A stretch of DNA of 64,000 nt from JACKHA01 sp041401985 (GCA_041401985.1 JAWKTE010000008.1:124001-188000); one strand, 5' to 3'; counted from the first letter of the stretch, positions 25,806 to 34,476 are shown. The notes: a model not told the origin generated them from the sequence alone. Numbers and translations are program-made.

Positions 25806-28568
25806 ATGCCCGATGATCAGGCCACTGTCCCGCCCGGTTCCGGCCCGGAATCCGGGGGTGTTTCCGGGGAGGGCGGCGAGCCTTCGAACCTCGGGCGGGT
25901 GGTGGATCTGGAGATCGAGCGGGAGCTCCAGGACTCGTACCTGACGTACGCGATGAGCACGATCATGGACCGGGCCCTGCCCGATGTCCGGGACGGGCTC
26001 AAGCCGAGCCAGCGGCGGATCCTGGTCGCGATGAACGACCTGAACCTGCGCCCGGGGCGGAAGCACCTGAAGTGCGCGAAGATCGCGGGCAACACGTCGG
26101 GCGACTACCACCCGCACGGCGAGGCGGTGATCTATCCGACGATGGTGGGGCTGGCCCAGCGGTGGAAGATGCGGGTGCCGCTGATCGACCCGCAGGGCAA
26201 CTTCGGGTCGATCGAGGGCGATCCGCCGGCGGCGATGCGGTACACCGAGGCGCGGATGCACCACGCGGCGGTGGAGATGCTGGCGGACCTGAAGCTCGAC
26301 ACGGTCGACTTCCAGGCGAACTACGACGATCGGCTGCTCGAGCCGACGGTGCTGCCGGGCAAGTTCCCGAACCTGCTGATCAACGGCGGGATGGGGATCG
26401 CGGTGGGGATGGCGACCAGCCTGCCGCCGCACAATCCGACGGAGATCTTCGACGCGATCGTGCGGGTGGTGGACGACCCGTCGATCGGGCTCGGCGAACT
26501 GATGACCGACGTGGTGGACGAGTCGGGCACGGTGATTCGGCGCGGCGTGAAGGGGCCGGACTTCCCGACCGGCGGCGTGATCCGGGGACGGACGGGGATC
26601 ATCGACGCGTACGCGACGGGGCGTGGGCGGGTGACGCTGCGCGGGCGGTGCCACGTGGAGGGCAAGGAAGGCGGGCGGCAGTCGATCGTGATCGACGAGA
26701 TTCCGTACTCGCTCATGCAGCAGACGCTGGTGGAGAAGATCGTCGAGTCGATCAAGGAGGAGCGTCTGACGGACGTGTCGGACGTGCGGAACGAGTCGGG
26801 TCGGCAGGCCCAGACGCGGATCGTGCTGGAGCTCAAGCGGGGTGCGGACCCGGCGGTGGTGGAGAACCAGCTCTACCAGCACACCCCGCTGCAGCAGACG
26901 TTCTCGATCATCAACATCGCGCTGGTGAAGCGTCGCCCGCGGACGCTGGGGCTGCGGGAGATGATCGACTGCTACATCGAGCACCGGGTCGACGTGATCC
27001 GGCGTCGGACGGCGTACCTGCTGCGCGAGGCCAAGAAGAAGGCCCACGTGCTGGAGGGCATGATCTATGCGGTGTGCGACATCGACGAGGTGATCCGGCT
27101 CATCCGGGCGAGCCGCACGCGTGAGCAGGCGATCCGGGGGCTGATGGAGCGTCGGTTCCGGATCCCGGCGGGGCACGCGCACGAGGCGCTGATCCCGGAG
27201 CGGCTGCTGCGGGCGGTGCGGGCGGCGGAGGCCAAGGGGGGCGTGGCCCTGACGCGCGTGCAGGCCGAGACGATCGGGGCGATGCGGCTCATTCAACTGG
27301 TGGGGCTGGAGATCGAGCGGCTGGCGGGCGAGTATGCGGCGATCCTTGGCGAGATTGAGGGGTACGAGGCGATCCTGGCGGACCATGGGCGGGTGCTGGG
27401 GATCATCAAGGCGGACTGCGAGGAGATGCGGGCGCGGTACGACTCGGAGCGTCTGACGGCGGTGGAGGCCGACGCGGCGGACATCGACCACGAGGCGCTG
27501 ATCAAGGTCGAGGACATGGCGGTGACGATCAGCCACCAGGGGTATGTGAAGCGGGTGGCCGCGAGCACGTATCGGGCGCAGGGGCGCGGGGGCAAGGGGA
27601 TCATCGCCAGCGACGCGAAGGACGACGACTTCATCGAGCGGGTGTTCGTGGCCAGCACGCACGACGACCTCTTGGTGTTCACGAACTCGGGGCGGGTGTA
27701 CAAGATCAAGGTGTACGAGATCCCGGAACTGTCGCGGACGAGCAAGGGGCGGGCGTTCGTGAACCTGCTGGACCTGAAGGACGGGGAGCGGCCCTGCGCG
27801 TACCTGGCGATCCAGGACTTCGAGGCGGGGGAACTGTTCCTGACGTTCGTGTCGGCCCAGGGCATCGTGAAGCGGACCGCGCTGCGGGACTATCGGAATG
27901 TGCACCGGGGCGGGCTGATCGCGGTGGGGCTGAAGGACGGGGATCGCCTGCTGGACGTCGGGCTGACGACGGGGTCGGACGACCTGCTGCTGGTGACCGC
28001 CGGCGGGCAGGCGATCCGGTTCCCGGAGCAGGACGTGCGGGCGATGGGTCGCTCGGCGGCGGGGGTCAAGGGGATCGAACTGGCCGAGGCCGAGGGCGAC
28101 GCCCCGGCGGACGAGGTCGTGGACTTTGTCGTGATCCGGATGGAGCAGGACGCCGACGGCGACTGGGTCACCGACTCGCGGGACGCGTCGCTGGGGCTGC
28201 TGACGATCACTGAGAACGGGTACGGGAAGCGGACCGCTGTGGACGAGTACCGGGTGCAGCCGCAGGAGGGCAAGGCCCGGAGCCAGTCGCGCGGCGGCAA
28301 GGGTCGGGCGGACATCAAGACCACGCAGCGGAACGGGCGTTCGGTGGCGGCCCTGAGCGTGCACGAGCACGATGATGTGGTGGTGATCACGCGGGGCGGG
28401 CTGCTGGTGCGGATGTCGGCGGGGTCGATCAGCCAGATCGGGCGCGGGACGCAGGGGGTCCGGGTGGTGCGTTTGAAGGACGGGGATTCCGTGGTGGCGG
28501 CGGCCCGGGTCGAGGGTGAGGGGCGTGACGAGGGCGACGGCGGCGAGGAGGGCCAGGGGGCGGAGTAG
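25806..28568 (+). CDS. gyrA: DNA gyrase subunit A
   Basis: 920 residues. The breakage-reunion domain has catalytic Tyr146 in AAMRYTEAR. The quinolone-determining region, aligned to E. coli from the conserved YHPHG, reads GEAVIYP (105-111), giving Ala at the S83 position and Pro at D87. The C-terminal beta-pinwheel carries a GyrA box (QGRGGKG in TYRAQGRGGKG) and a second degenerate SRGGKG, which favours GyrA over ParC. The start at 25806 (MPDDQ) leaves an acidic leader of about 29 residues before LGRVVDLEIERELQDSYLTY. gyrB is not adjacent. Confidence 0.95.
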   Translation: MPDDQATVPPGSGPESGGVSGEGGEPSNLGRVVDLEIERELQDSYLTYAMSTIMDRALPDVRDGLKPSQRRILVAMNDLNLRPGRKHLKCAKIAGNTSGDYHPHGEAVIYPTMVGLAQRWKMRVPLIDPQGNFGSIEGDPPAAMRYTEARMHHAAVEMLADLKLDTVDFQANYDDRLLEPTVLPGKFPNLLINGGMGIAVGMATSLPPHNPTEIFDAIVRVVDDPSIGLGELMTDVVDESGTVIRRGVKGPDFPTGGVIRGRTGIIDAYATGRGRVTLRGRCHVEGKEGGRQSIVIDEIPYSLMQQTLVEKIVESIKEERLTDVSDVRNESGRQAQTRIVLELKRGADPAVVENQLYQHTPLQQTFSIINIALVKRRPRTLGLREMIDCYIEHRVDVIRRRTAYLLREAKKKAHVLEGMIYAVCDIDEVIRLIRASRTREQAIRGLMERRFRIPAGHAHEALIPERLLRAVRAAEAKGGVALTRVQAETIGAMRLIQLVGLEIERLAGEYAAILGEIEGYEAILADHGRVLGIIKADCEEMRARYDSERLTAVEADAADIDHEALIKVEDMAVTISHQGYVKRVAASTYRAQGRGGKGIIASDAKDDDFIERVFVASTHDDLLVFTNSGRVYKIKVYEIPELSRTSKGRAFVNLLDLKDGERPCAYLAIQDFEAGELFLTFVSAQGIVKRTALRDYRNVHRGGLIAVGLKDGDRLLDVGLTTGSDDLLLVTAGGQAIRFPEQDVRAMGRSAAGVKGIELAEAEGDAPADEVVDFVVIRMEQDADGDWVTDSRDASLGLLTITENGYGKRTAVDEYRVQPQEGKARSQSRGGKGRADIKTTQRNGRSVAALSVHEHDDVVVITRGGLLVRMSAGSISQIGRGTQGVRVVRLKDGDSVVAAARVEGEGRDEGDGGEEGQGAE

Positions 28569-28689
28569 GGTCGCTGGCGGGGTGGGGGTGATTGTCGTTA
28601 GACTGCTGGCCCGCCGGGGGTGGCGGGGAGGGGCGTGCCTTGGGGCGTGCCCGCTTGAACTCGGGGCGGTCCGATGGGATGGTGGGTGC

Positions 28690-29049
28690 ATGTCGACCGA
28701 GTGGTCCGAGGACATCGTGATCGTGGACCTGGAGGACGAGCCGGCGCTGTCGGAGGAGCTCTCGTCGGTGATCGACCGGGTGCACGAGGCAAGCGACGGC
28801 GACGCCTCGGGCGGGGGGCACGTGCCGCACGTGGTGCTGAACCTGGGCGGTGTGTCGTACATCAACTCGTCGAACCTGGCGGACCTGCTGCGGCTGCGGA
28901 AGGCGCTGACGGCCAAGGGGCGGCAGATGCGCCTGTGCTCGCTGCGCGACGAGGTGTGGCAGGTGATGATGGTGACGGGGCTGGACAAGGTGCTGGTGTT
29001 CGCGCCGGACCCGCTGACGGCGCTGGCGGGGTTGCAGATGGGCAACTGA
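28690..29049 (+). CDS. STAS-domain protein (anti-sigma factor antagonist-like)
   Basis: 119 residues with the STAS fold. The N-terminal strand is EDIVIVDLEDEPALSEEL, the loop carrying the usual phosphorylatable Ser is VSYINSSNLADLLRLRKAL, and the end is VMMVTGLDKVLVFAPDPLTAL. In SpoIIAA-type proteins the Ser in D-S-S/T-G is the kinase target. Here the loop is INSSNL, with Ser present but the Asp replaced by Asn. Its partner kinase or sigma factor is not in the neighbourhood. The ATG at 28690 starts just before the first strand; the longer frame upstream overlaps the gyrA end. Confidence 0.82.
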   Translation: MSTEWSEDIVIVDLEDEPALSEELSSVIDRVHEASDGDASGGGHVPHVVLNLGGVSYINSSNLADLLRLRKALTAKGRQMRLCSLRDEVWQVMMVTGLDKVLVFAPDPLTALAGLQMGN

Positions 29050-29051
29050 GT

Positions 29052-29182
29052 CCGGATTGAACACAGAGGCACAGAGACACAGAGCAATACGGATTCAGAG
29101 ATGAGCCGGGGTGCGAGCGGAAGGCCAGCGCATCGCTTCTTTCTGTCTTTTTTGCGTGTCTGTGGCTCTGTGTTGGAATCCG
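29052..29182. repeat. Inverted repeat of ACACAGAG units
   Basis: CCGGATTGAACACAGAGG (near 29052-29070) is the near-complement of the segment ending GGCTCTGTGTTGGAATCCGG (about 29163-29182), with imperfect inner extension (GCACAGAGACACAGAG against GCGTGTCTGTGGCTCTG). It fills the gap between the convergent STAS and PagL-like genes and could form a stem of 20 or more bases. Confidence 0.75.
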
Positions 29183-29189
29183 GCTCGGT

Positions 29190-29873
29190 TCAGAACGGCA
29201 CGACCAGGCCCACGTACAGCATCGCGCCGTCGCGGCTGGGGTTGTCGTCGGCGCCGCTGGAGCGGGCGTTGGAGATGTGGTGCCAGCGGACGCCGGTGAT
29301 GAGGCGCAGGTCGTTGTCCCAGGGGCGGTAGGTGGCGCCGACGCCGGCGCGGGGCATGAAGTTGAGTTCGGTGCCCTCGTCGGGGACCTCGTCGGTCGCG
29401 GCCAGCAGGCCCAGTCCGCCGTCGACGAAGAGGCTCAGGCGGCCCTGGTTGACGAAGTGCCAGCGGATGAGGGCGGCCAGGGAGGCGCCGGCGGCGTTCT
29501 CGCCCTCCTGGTCGAAGTACCACGCGCCGACCTCGCCGCCGAGTTCGACGTCGTCGACGATGAACCACGTGAGTTGGGCAAAGCCTGTGAGATCGGTCGA
29601 GGACTTGGAGTCGAACCCGACGCCGGTGCCGAAGACGGCCTGACGGGCGCCCTGGGCACCGAAGGGGATGGGGGCGGGGGAGGAGAGGAACGACGTGGGG
29701 AGCGCGGGGTCGGCCTCGGTCGGCTCGGGGGCGGCGGCGGGCCGCAATTGCGGGGGCGAGTCGGCCGCGGGTTGGGCCGCGGATTGGGGGGCGGGCTGGG
29801 CGCCGGCAAGGGAAGCGGCGAGAGCGATCATGGTCGATGCGCGGCAGACGGACCGGAAGCGGTGCGATGGCAT
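29190..29873 (-). CDS. Outer-membrane beta-barrel, PagL / acyloxyacyl-hydrolase-like
   Basis: 227 residues with a signal peptide (SVCRASTMIALAASLAGAQ), an Ala/Pro-rich spacer, then alternating beta strands ending in the outer-membrane signature LYVGLVVPF with terminal Phe. Near the C-terminus GVRWHHISNARSSG matches the PagL His-x-Ser active-site strand (HxSNA), followed by NPSRDG. In PagL the third catalytic residue is Glu in the next loop, and here an Asp is nearby. The likely role is lipid A deacylation in the outer membrane, or a structural barrel if the third residue is lost. Confidence 0.72.
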   Translation of the reverse strand: MPSHRFRSVCRASTMIALAASLAGAQPAPQSAAQPAADSPPQLRPAAAPEPTEADPALPTSFLSSPAPIPFGAQGARQAVFGTGVGFDSKSSTDLTGFAQLTWFIVDDVELGGEVGAWYFDQEGENAAGASLAALIRWHFVNQGRLSLFVDGGLGLLAATDEVPDEGTELNFMPRAGVGATYRPWDNDLRLITGVRWHHISNARSSGADDNPSRDGAMLYVGLVVPF

Positions 29874-29950
29874 GGGGGGAGCCTATCGTCGGCGGACCCG
29901 CGGTGCTTGGCGCGCCTCGAGGCCGTGGATACCGGGTAGGGAGGTTCGGC

Positions 29951-30172
29951 GTGGGCGATGGCGGGCGCGAGGGTGACGCGAGGCTGGCGGCGCGGCTGAT
30001 GTCGCTGGAGGAGTCGCACACGTTCCTGGCGCGGTCGCTCGAGCAGTTGTCGGAGGAGATCGCCCAGGTGGGCGGCACGCTGCGGGACCTGGTGCGCCGG
30101 ATGGATCGGATGGAGGGGCGGATGGGGGAGTGGGAGCGGCGGGGGGATGAGGCAGACGCCGACGGCGAGTGA
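29951..30172 (+). CDS. SlyX-like coiled-coil protein
   Basis: 73 residues from a GTG at 29951 with GGGAGG eight bases upstream. The whole protein is a heptad-rich helix (RLMSLEESHTFLARSLEQLS, then LRDLVRRMDRMEGRMGEWER), like SlyX-family small coiled coils of unknown function. It is divergent from the PagL-like gene. The frame remains open upstream, but that part would overlap the divergent gene and is Gly/Arg-rich. Confidence 0.65.
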   Translation: MGDGGREGDARLAARLMSLEESHTFLARSLEQLSEEIAQVGGTLRDLVRRMDRMEGRMGEWERRGDEADADGE

Positions 30173-30182
30173 GGGCCGTGCG

Positions 30183-30219
30183 TTGTTCGCCACGCCCGCG
30201 CTGCGCGTGGGCGTGCCAC
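30183..30219. repeat. Hairpin element, related to the GTGSCA-foot family
   Basis: GTTGTTCG followed by CACGCCC...GGGCGTG and CCAC. The leading GTTGTTCG is identical to the one before hairpins 2 and 3 at 50.4 kb. It lies between the SlyX-like gene and aroDE. Confidence 0.8.
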
Positions 30220-30254
30220 CCGTGCAGGGGTGATCACCGGCTCTACACTCGGCG

Positions 30255-31964
30255 ATGGCGCTGATCTGCTGTCCGTTGACGGTGCATGATGTCGAGCGGT
30301 CGCTTGGCGAGGCGGCGATGGCGCGCGAGATGGGGGCCGACCTGGTCGAGTACCGAGTGGACGAGTTGTTCTCGGGCGGCGGCGGCGGAGACGGGGCCGC
30401 GTCGCTGGAGGACGAGATCGCGGCGGTCGTGGACCTGGTCAGCCGCTCGCCGGTGGCGTGCATCGCGACGTGCCGTCCGACGTGGGAGGGCGGGGCGTAC
30501 GACGGGCCGGAGGACGCGCGGGTGTCGCTGTTCGAGGCGTTGGGGACGCTGACGCCGCCGCGCGGGCACCCGCCGCGGTACATCGACGTGGAACTGGCGG
30601 CGTACGAGAAGTCGGCCAACGTGCGTCAGAAGGTTCACCTCGCGGTGGACCATCCGGAGCGTGGGCGGTCGATGTCGCCGTCGCTGATCCTGTCGATCCA
30701 TGACTTTCAGGGGCGTCCGGCGGATTTTTCGAGGCGGGTGCTGGCGGCGCAGCGGCAGGAGGCGTGCCGCGTGGTGAAGGTGGCGTACCGGGCGCGGTCG
30801 CTGCGGGACAACCTGGAGTTGTTCGACGTGCTGGCGGCGCGGGAGCGTCCGACGATCGCGCTGGGAATGGGCGAGTTCGGGCTGATGAGCCGCGTGCTGG
30901 CGGGGAAGTTCGGCGGGTTCCTGACGTTCGCGTCGCTGCGGAAGGCGGAGGTGACGGCGCCGGGGCAGCCGACGATCCGTGAGCTGCTTGACACGTACCG
31001 GTTCCGGTCGATCGGGTCGGGCACGCGGGTGTACGGGGTGGTGGGGTGGCCGGTGGGGCATTCGATGTCGCCGGCGATCCACAACGCGGGATTCGAGGCG
31101 GTGGGGCACGACGGGGTGTACGTGCCGCTGCCGATCGCGGCGGGGGAGGACCCCGAGGCGACGTACGTGTCGTTCAAGGCGACGATGCGGAGCCTGATGG
31201 AGCACGAGGGGCTTGGGTTTTCGGGGTGCTCGGTGACGCTGCCGCACAAGGAGAGTCTGGCGAGGTTGGCGGGAGAGATGGCGGGGCGCGGAGGCGTGCG
31301 CGTCGATGACGAGGTGCGGCTGTGCGGGGCGGGGAACACGCTGGTGCGGGAAGAGGCGGGCGCAGGCGGTGCGGGTTGGCGAGTGATGAACACGGATGCT
31401 TCGGCGGCGCGTTCGTGTCTGGAAGAGGCGCTGGGGTCGCTCGAGGGCAAGCGGATTGTGGTGCTTGGGGCGGGCGGCGTGGGGCGGACGATCGCGGCGG
31501 CGTGCGTTGCGGCTGGGGCAGAGGTCCGGCTGCTGGCAAGGGACGCGGGCAAGGCCGAGGCTGTCGCACGAGAGTTGCGCGCGCGGCTGGAAGCGTTGGA
31601 GCGGAGGGGCGTTCGCCTGGCGAGCGGGGCGATGGGCGATGGCGTCGGCGCAGGCGTCGATGCGGTGGTGAACGCGACGCCGGTGGGGATGGTGGGTGGG
31701 CCTGCGCCGAATGAATCGGTGGTCGATGTGGCGGCGGTCGGGCGGGCGTCGCCCGGCGCGGTCGTGTTCGACACCGTGTACAACCCGGCCCAGACGCCGA
31801 TGCTCAAGGCGGCCCGGGAGGCCGGGCTTGGGACGATCGACGGCATGCGGATGTTTGTGCGGCAGGCGGCGCTGCAGTTCGAGGCATGGACTGGCCGTGG
31901 CGCGCCGGTTGAGTTGTTCGAGCGTGTGGTGCGGGGGCGGTTGGCCGGGGTGTCGAACGAGTAA
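30255..31964 (+). CDS. aroDE: Bifunctional 3-dehydroquinate dehydratase (type I) - shikimate dehydrogenase
   Basis: 569 residues catalysing two consecutive shikimate-pathway steps. The N-terminal class I dehydroquinase barrel (1 to about 225) has DLVEYRVDEL, the general-base His in LILSIHDF, and the Schiff-base Lys in RVVKVAYRARSLRDN. The C-terminal shikimate dehydrogenase (about 252-569) has GVVGWPVGHSMSPAIHNAGF, catalytic Lys in CSVTLPHKES, the NADP motif VVLGAGGVGRT, and the closing MRMFVRQAALQFEAWTG. The AroD-AroE fusion is the plant/chlamydial and planctomycete arrangement. Start at 30255 directly before the first barrel strand. A hairpin follows the stop. Confidence 0.95.
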   Translation: MALICCPLTVHDVERSLGEAAMAREMGADLVEYRVDELFSGGGGGDGAASLEDEIAAVVDLVSRSPVACIATCRPTWEGGAYDGPEDARVSLFEALGTLTPPRGHPPRYIDVELAAYEKSANVRQKVHLAVDHPERGRSMSPSLILSIHDFQGRPADFSRRVLAAQRQEACRVVKVAYRARSLRDNLELFDVLAARERPTIALGMGEFGLMSRVLAGKFGGFLTFASLRKAEVTAPGQPTIRELLDTYRFRSIGSGTRVYGVVGWPVGHSMSPAIHNAGFEAVGHDGVYVPLPIAAGEDPEATYVSFKATMRSLMEHEGLGFSGCSVTLPHKESLARLAGEMAGRGGVRVDDEVRLCGAGNTLVREEAGAGGAGWRVMNTDASAARSCLEEALGSLEGKRIVVLGAGGVGRTIAAACVAAGAEVRLLARDAGKAEAVARELRARLEALERRGVRLASGAMGDGVGAGVDAVVNATPVGMVGGPAPNESVVDVAAVGRASPGAVVFDTVYNPAQTPMLKAAREAGLGTIDGMRMFVRQAALQFEAWTGRGAPVELFERVVRGRLAGVSNE

Positions 31965-31995
31965 GCCCGCGGCCGGAACGGATTGGCCGCGGGCT
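31964..31995 (+). terminator. Hairpin at the aroDE stop (possible terminator)
   Basis: Perfect 11-base arms AGCCCGCGGCC (31964-31974, first base in the stop codon) and 31985-31995, with a 10-base loop. No T tract follows, so termination strength is uncertain. Confidence 0.55.
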
Positions 31996-32041
31996 TGGTG
32001 GCTCCCCTCTGGCGGGAGTTGTTTGTGTGTCGCAGGTGGGT

Positions 32042-32075
32042 CGCATCAGGCGTGCAGCGCCACGCCTGATGGCAC
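32042..32075. repeat. Hairpin element, copy with CATCAGGCGTG stem
   Basis: CATCAGGCGTG (32044-32054) pairs perfectly with 32061-32071 around loop CAGCGC and is followed by GCAC. It has the same foot and loop type as copies B and C but a different stem. It sits between the convergent aroDE and CHRD genes. Confidence 0.8.
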
Positions 32076-32105
32076 GATGCTCGCCGACGGCAAGCCGCAC
32101 CACGA

Positions 32106-32606
32106 TCAGCGGCGGCGGCGGATCGCCAGCGGGGCGGCGGCGAGCAGGGCGAGGCTTGCGGGGGCGGGGACGAGGATGAGTTGGCCGCGGACCTCGCCGG
32201 AAGCGAACTGGTCGGTGTGGAAGTTGGCGTAGAGGTTTCCGGCGAAGAGTTCGCCCCAGAGGTTCATGGGGACGTTGTTCCAGGTGGCCGAGCCGCTGGC
32301 GGGCCAGGTGCCGTTGGGCTGGTTGAACCCAAAGACGATGGGGCCGTTGCTGCCGGCGGGGGCGTTGTGGATGTGCGAGCCGGGGGTGGCGGGGTTGCCG
32401 ACCAGGCCCGTGATGTTCCAGGAGAAGGTGAGCGACTCGGCGACGTCGTCGAAGGTGGCGGTGAGGGAGCCGGTGGCGGGTGAGGTGTTGGCGGGGACCT
32501 CGTTGAGGCCGCTGAGATCGGCGGTGAAGAGGAACGTGTCGGCGGCGGCGGTCGAGGCGGCCAAGGCTGCGAGGGCGACGCCGAGGAGGTTCGTCTGGCG
32601 GGTCAT
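32106..32606 (-). CDS. Secreted CHRD-domain protein with PxPA-RRRR C-terminal tail
   Basis: 166 residues with a signal peptide (LLGVALAALAASTAAA). The CHRD domain has the typical FTADLSGLNEVPANTSPATG opening, HIHNAPAGSNGPIVFGF, NLYANFHTDQF and GEVRGQLI. The C-terminus is VPAPASLALLAAAPLAIRRRR, split as VPAPASLALLAAAPLAI plus four Arg. This is the layout of a PEP-CTERM sorting tail, but with PAPA instead of PEP. GGAG eight bases before the ATG at 32606. It shares architecture and strand with the next secreted gene. Confidence 0.88.
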   Translation of the reverse strand: MTRQTNLLGVALAALAASTAAADTFLFTADLSGLNEVPANTSPATGSLTATFDDVAESLTFSWNITGLVGNPATPGSHIHNAPAGSNGPIVFGFNQPNGTWPASGSATWNNVPMNLWGELFAGNLYANFHTDQFASGEVRGQLILVPAPASLALLAAAPLAIRRRR

Positions 32607-32692
32607 TGCGGTTCTCCGTGTTTGTGGGTGCGGGGTCTGGGTGTGGGTCGGGGTGCGGGTCGGGATTGGCGGCGTGTCCGCGTGCGATGGGG

Positions 32693-32723
32693 CCGGGGCG
32701 GGGACGCCCTGGCTCGCGCGCGG
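32693..32723. repeat. Single arm of the 8.2-kb palindrome (one mismatch)
   Basis: 31 bases identical to 8288-8318 except one C-to-T change. No second arm was found nearby. Located upstream of the CHRD gene. The arm by itself contains a short internal palindrome (CGGGGCGGGGACGCCCTGG). Confidence 0.85.
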
Positions 32724-32835
32724 CCGCAGATCAGGCATGAAGGGGACGCGGGGGCGTTGGCCCCACGCGCGTCCCGGGACTCACCCTCCCCTCATCGCGA
32801 GTGCCGACGGGGAGTTGCTGCGGAGCGTGCGTGGA

Positions 32836-33705
32836 TCAGCGGCGGCGGCGCGTGGCGACGAGCAGGCCCGCGAGGGCGAGCGCGCCGGTGGCCGGTGCGG
32901 GAATGACGGCGATGGAGCCGATGAGCGACCCGCCGCCGATCTCGCCGACCATGGTGGCGTTGCCGGTGGCGAGGTTGACGGTCCAGAACGTGGTGCGGCC
33001 GAGGGTGGCGTTCTGGACGGCGGCGTAGGCGATGCCGGTCGAGCCGGAGATGTCGAACCCGGCGAGGTCGGTGACGTCGGTGTTCAGCGGGCCGACGGTG
33101 CCGAGGGTTCCGGCGCTGTTGGCCTGGGTGACGAGGATGTCGAGGGCCGAGTCGATGCCGTAGAGCTGGGTGGTGGTGGCACCGGCGAAGGAGTTGGTGT
33201 AGGCGGAGGCGACGACGTTGGGGTTGACACCTGCGTTGGCGTCGCCGGCGGGGTAGAAGAGGCTGGTGACCATCGTGGAGCCGCCGGTGTCGGGGTTGAG
33301 CACGAGGTTCTGGTCGGCCTCGCTGACGACACGGATGCGGTCGATGGTGGGGTTGAAGTCGAAGCCGAAGGACGAGCCGTTGAGGGTGTTGGCGAAGGGG
33401 CCGGGACCGACCTGGGAGGCGGCGCCGGTGTTGGTGTTGATGGTGTAGAGGCGGCTGGTGGAGCCGAGGGCGTAGAGCTGCCCGGTGGCGGGGCGGAAGT
33501 CGATGCCCAGGATCTGCTCGTTCTGCTGGAGGCCGCTGAGGGCGGCGCCGGACTGGACGGTGCCGGGCGTGGCCGAGTCGAACGTGACGAGGAACTGGTT
33601 GGATGTCACGCCGTAGACGAGTTCGGCGTTTGCGAGGCCGGTCGCGGCGGCGAGCGTGCCGGCGGCGAGGGCAATGGACAACTTCGACGCAGGAACAGTG
33701 CGCAT
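32836..33705 (-). CDS. Secreted DUF4394 (beta-propeller-like) protein with PxPA-RRRR tail
   Basis: 289 residues with a signal peptide (LSIALAAGTLAAATGLANA). DUF4394 signature repeats are LVYGVTSNQFLVTFDSATPG, ILGIDFRPATGQLYALGSTS, GFDFNPTIDRIRVVSEADQN and the NPNVVASAYTNSFAG region, typical of secreted proteins with a WD/NHL-like propeller. The C-terminus IPAPATGALALAGLLVATRRRR (IPAPATGALALAGLLVAT plus Arg cluster) is again a PEP-CTERM-like tail. GGGAG precedes the ATG at 33705 by eight bases. It is divergent from the ECF sigma gene. Confidence 0.88.
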   Translation of the reverse strand: MRTVPASKLSIALAAGTLAAATGLANAELVYGVTSNQFLVTFDSATPGTVQSGAALSGLQQNEQILGIDFRPATGQLYALGSTSRLYTINTNTGAASQVGPGPFANTLNGSSFGFDFNPTIDRIRVVSEADQNLVLNPDTGGSTMVTSLFYPAGDANAGVNPNVVASAYTNSFAGATTTQLYGIDSALDILVTQANSAGTLGTVGPLNTDVTDLAGFDISGSTGIAYAAVQNATLGRTTFWTVNLATGNATMVGEIGGGSLIGSIAVIPAPATGALALAGLLVATRRRR

Positions 33706-33918
33706 CTCACATCTCCCTTGGGATGGTGGCGCGACGGCGGGTGGGCGAAACAACGCCCGGCGCCGGTCGGAGCCTCTCGGACGCTGAACTTTCGGCGTGG
33801 CGGGCGATCTGGATTGGCGCGCGAACAGAATCGAGGCGGGCGGCGTTTGCCGACGACTCCATACGATTTGGGCTGCCGGTCAATCGGTTGGCACAGGCGC
33901 GCGGATTGGGAGGATCGG

Positions 33919-34476
33919 TTGGCGGATCGCGAGGCCATCCTGACGCGGATCGCGCGGGGCGACGCGGACGCGGTGGCCGCGTGCCTGAATGAGTATGGCG
34001 ATCTGGTGTACTCGCTGGCGCGCCGGTATCTGGCGGCGGTGGGGGGCGACCTGGAGGAGGGCGTGCAGGAGGTGTTCGTCGAGGTGTGGCGATCGGCGGG
34101 GCGGTTCGACCCGGCCAGGGCGTCGGAGGCGGCGTTCGTGGCGACGATCGCGCATCGTCGGCTGATCGACGCGCGGCGGCGGGCGGCGCGGCGGTACGCG
34201 GTGTCGGCGGACGAGTCGCTCCAGCCGGCGGCCCCGGCTACCAGGCCCGTGTCGGAACTGCGGGACGAGGCGCGGCGTGTGGCCGAGGCGATGGAGCGGA
34301 TCCGGCCCGAGGAGCGGGAAGTCCTTCGGTTATCAATCTGTGAAGGCCTGACGCACGAAAGGATCGCGGCGGCGACCAGCACCCCGCTGGGGACCGTCAA
34401 GACGCGGATCCGTTCCGGTCTGGAGCGGCTGCGTCGGGCCGTGTTTGCGGACGAGCGGAAGGAGAGGGCGCGATGA
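33919..34476 (+). CDS. ECF-family RNA polymerase sigma factor
   Basis: 185 residues from a TTG at 33919 placed six bases after GGGAGG. Upstream sequence in this frame is not sigma-like. Region 2: DVYSLARRYL-type core (YGDLVYSLARRYLAAVG) and EEGVQEVFVEVWRSAGRFDP. Region 4: IRPEEREVLRLSICEGLTHE with the HTH RIAAATSTPLGTVKTRIRSG. It overlaps the next gene by four bases (ATGA), the usual sigma/anti-sigma coupling. TTG initiation may keep its level low. Target genes are unknown, but two surface-sorted proteins lie divergently next door. Confidence 0.92.
   Translation: MADREAILTRIARGDADAVAACLNEYGDLVYSLARRYLAAVGGDLEEGVQEVFVEVWRSAGRFDPARASEAAFVATIAHRRLIDARRRAARRYAVSADESLQPAAPATRPVSELRDEARRVAEAMERIRPEEREVLRLSICEGLTHERIAAATSTPLGTVKTRIRSGLERLRRAVFADERKERAR

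Noticed and set aside
32106..33705. Canonical PEP-CTERM proteins
   Set aside because: The tails lack the Glu of PEP (PAPA instead), so I only call them PEP-CTERM-like.
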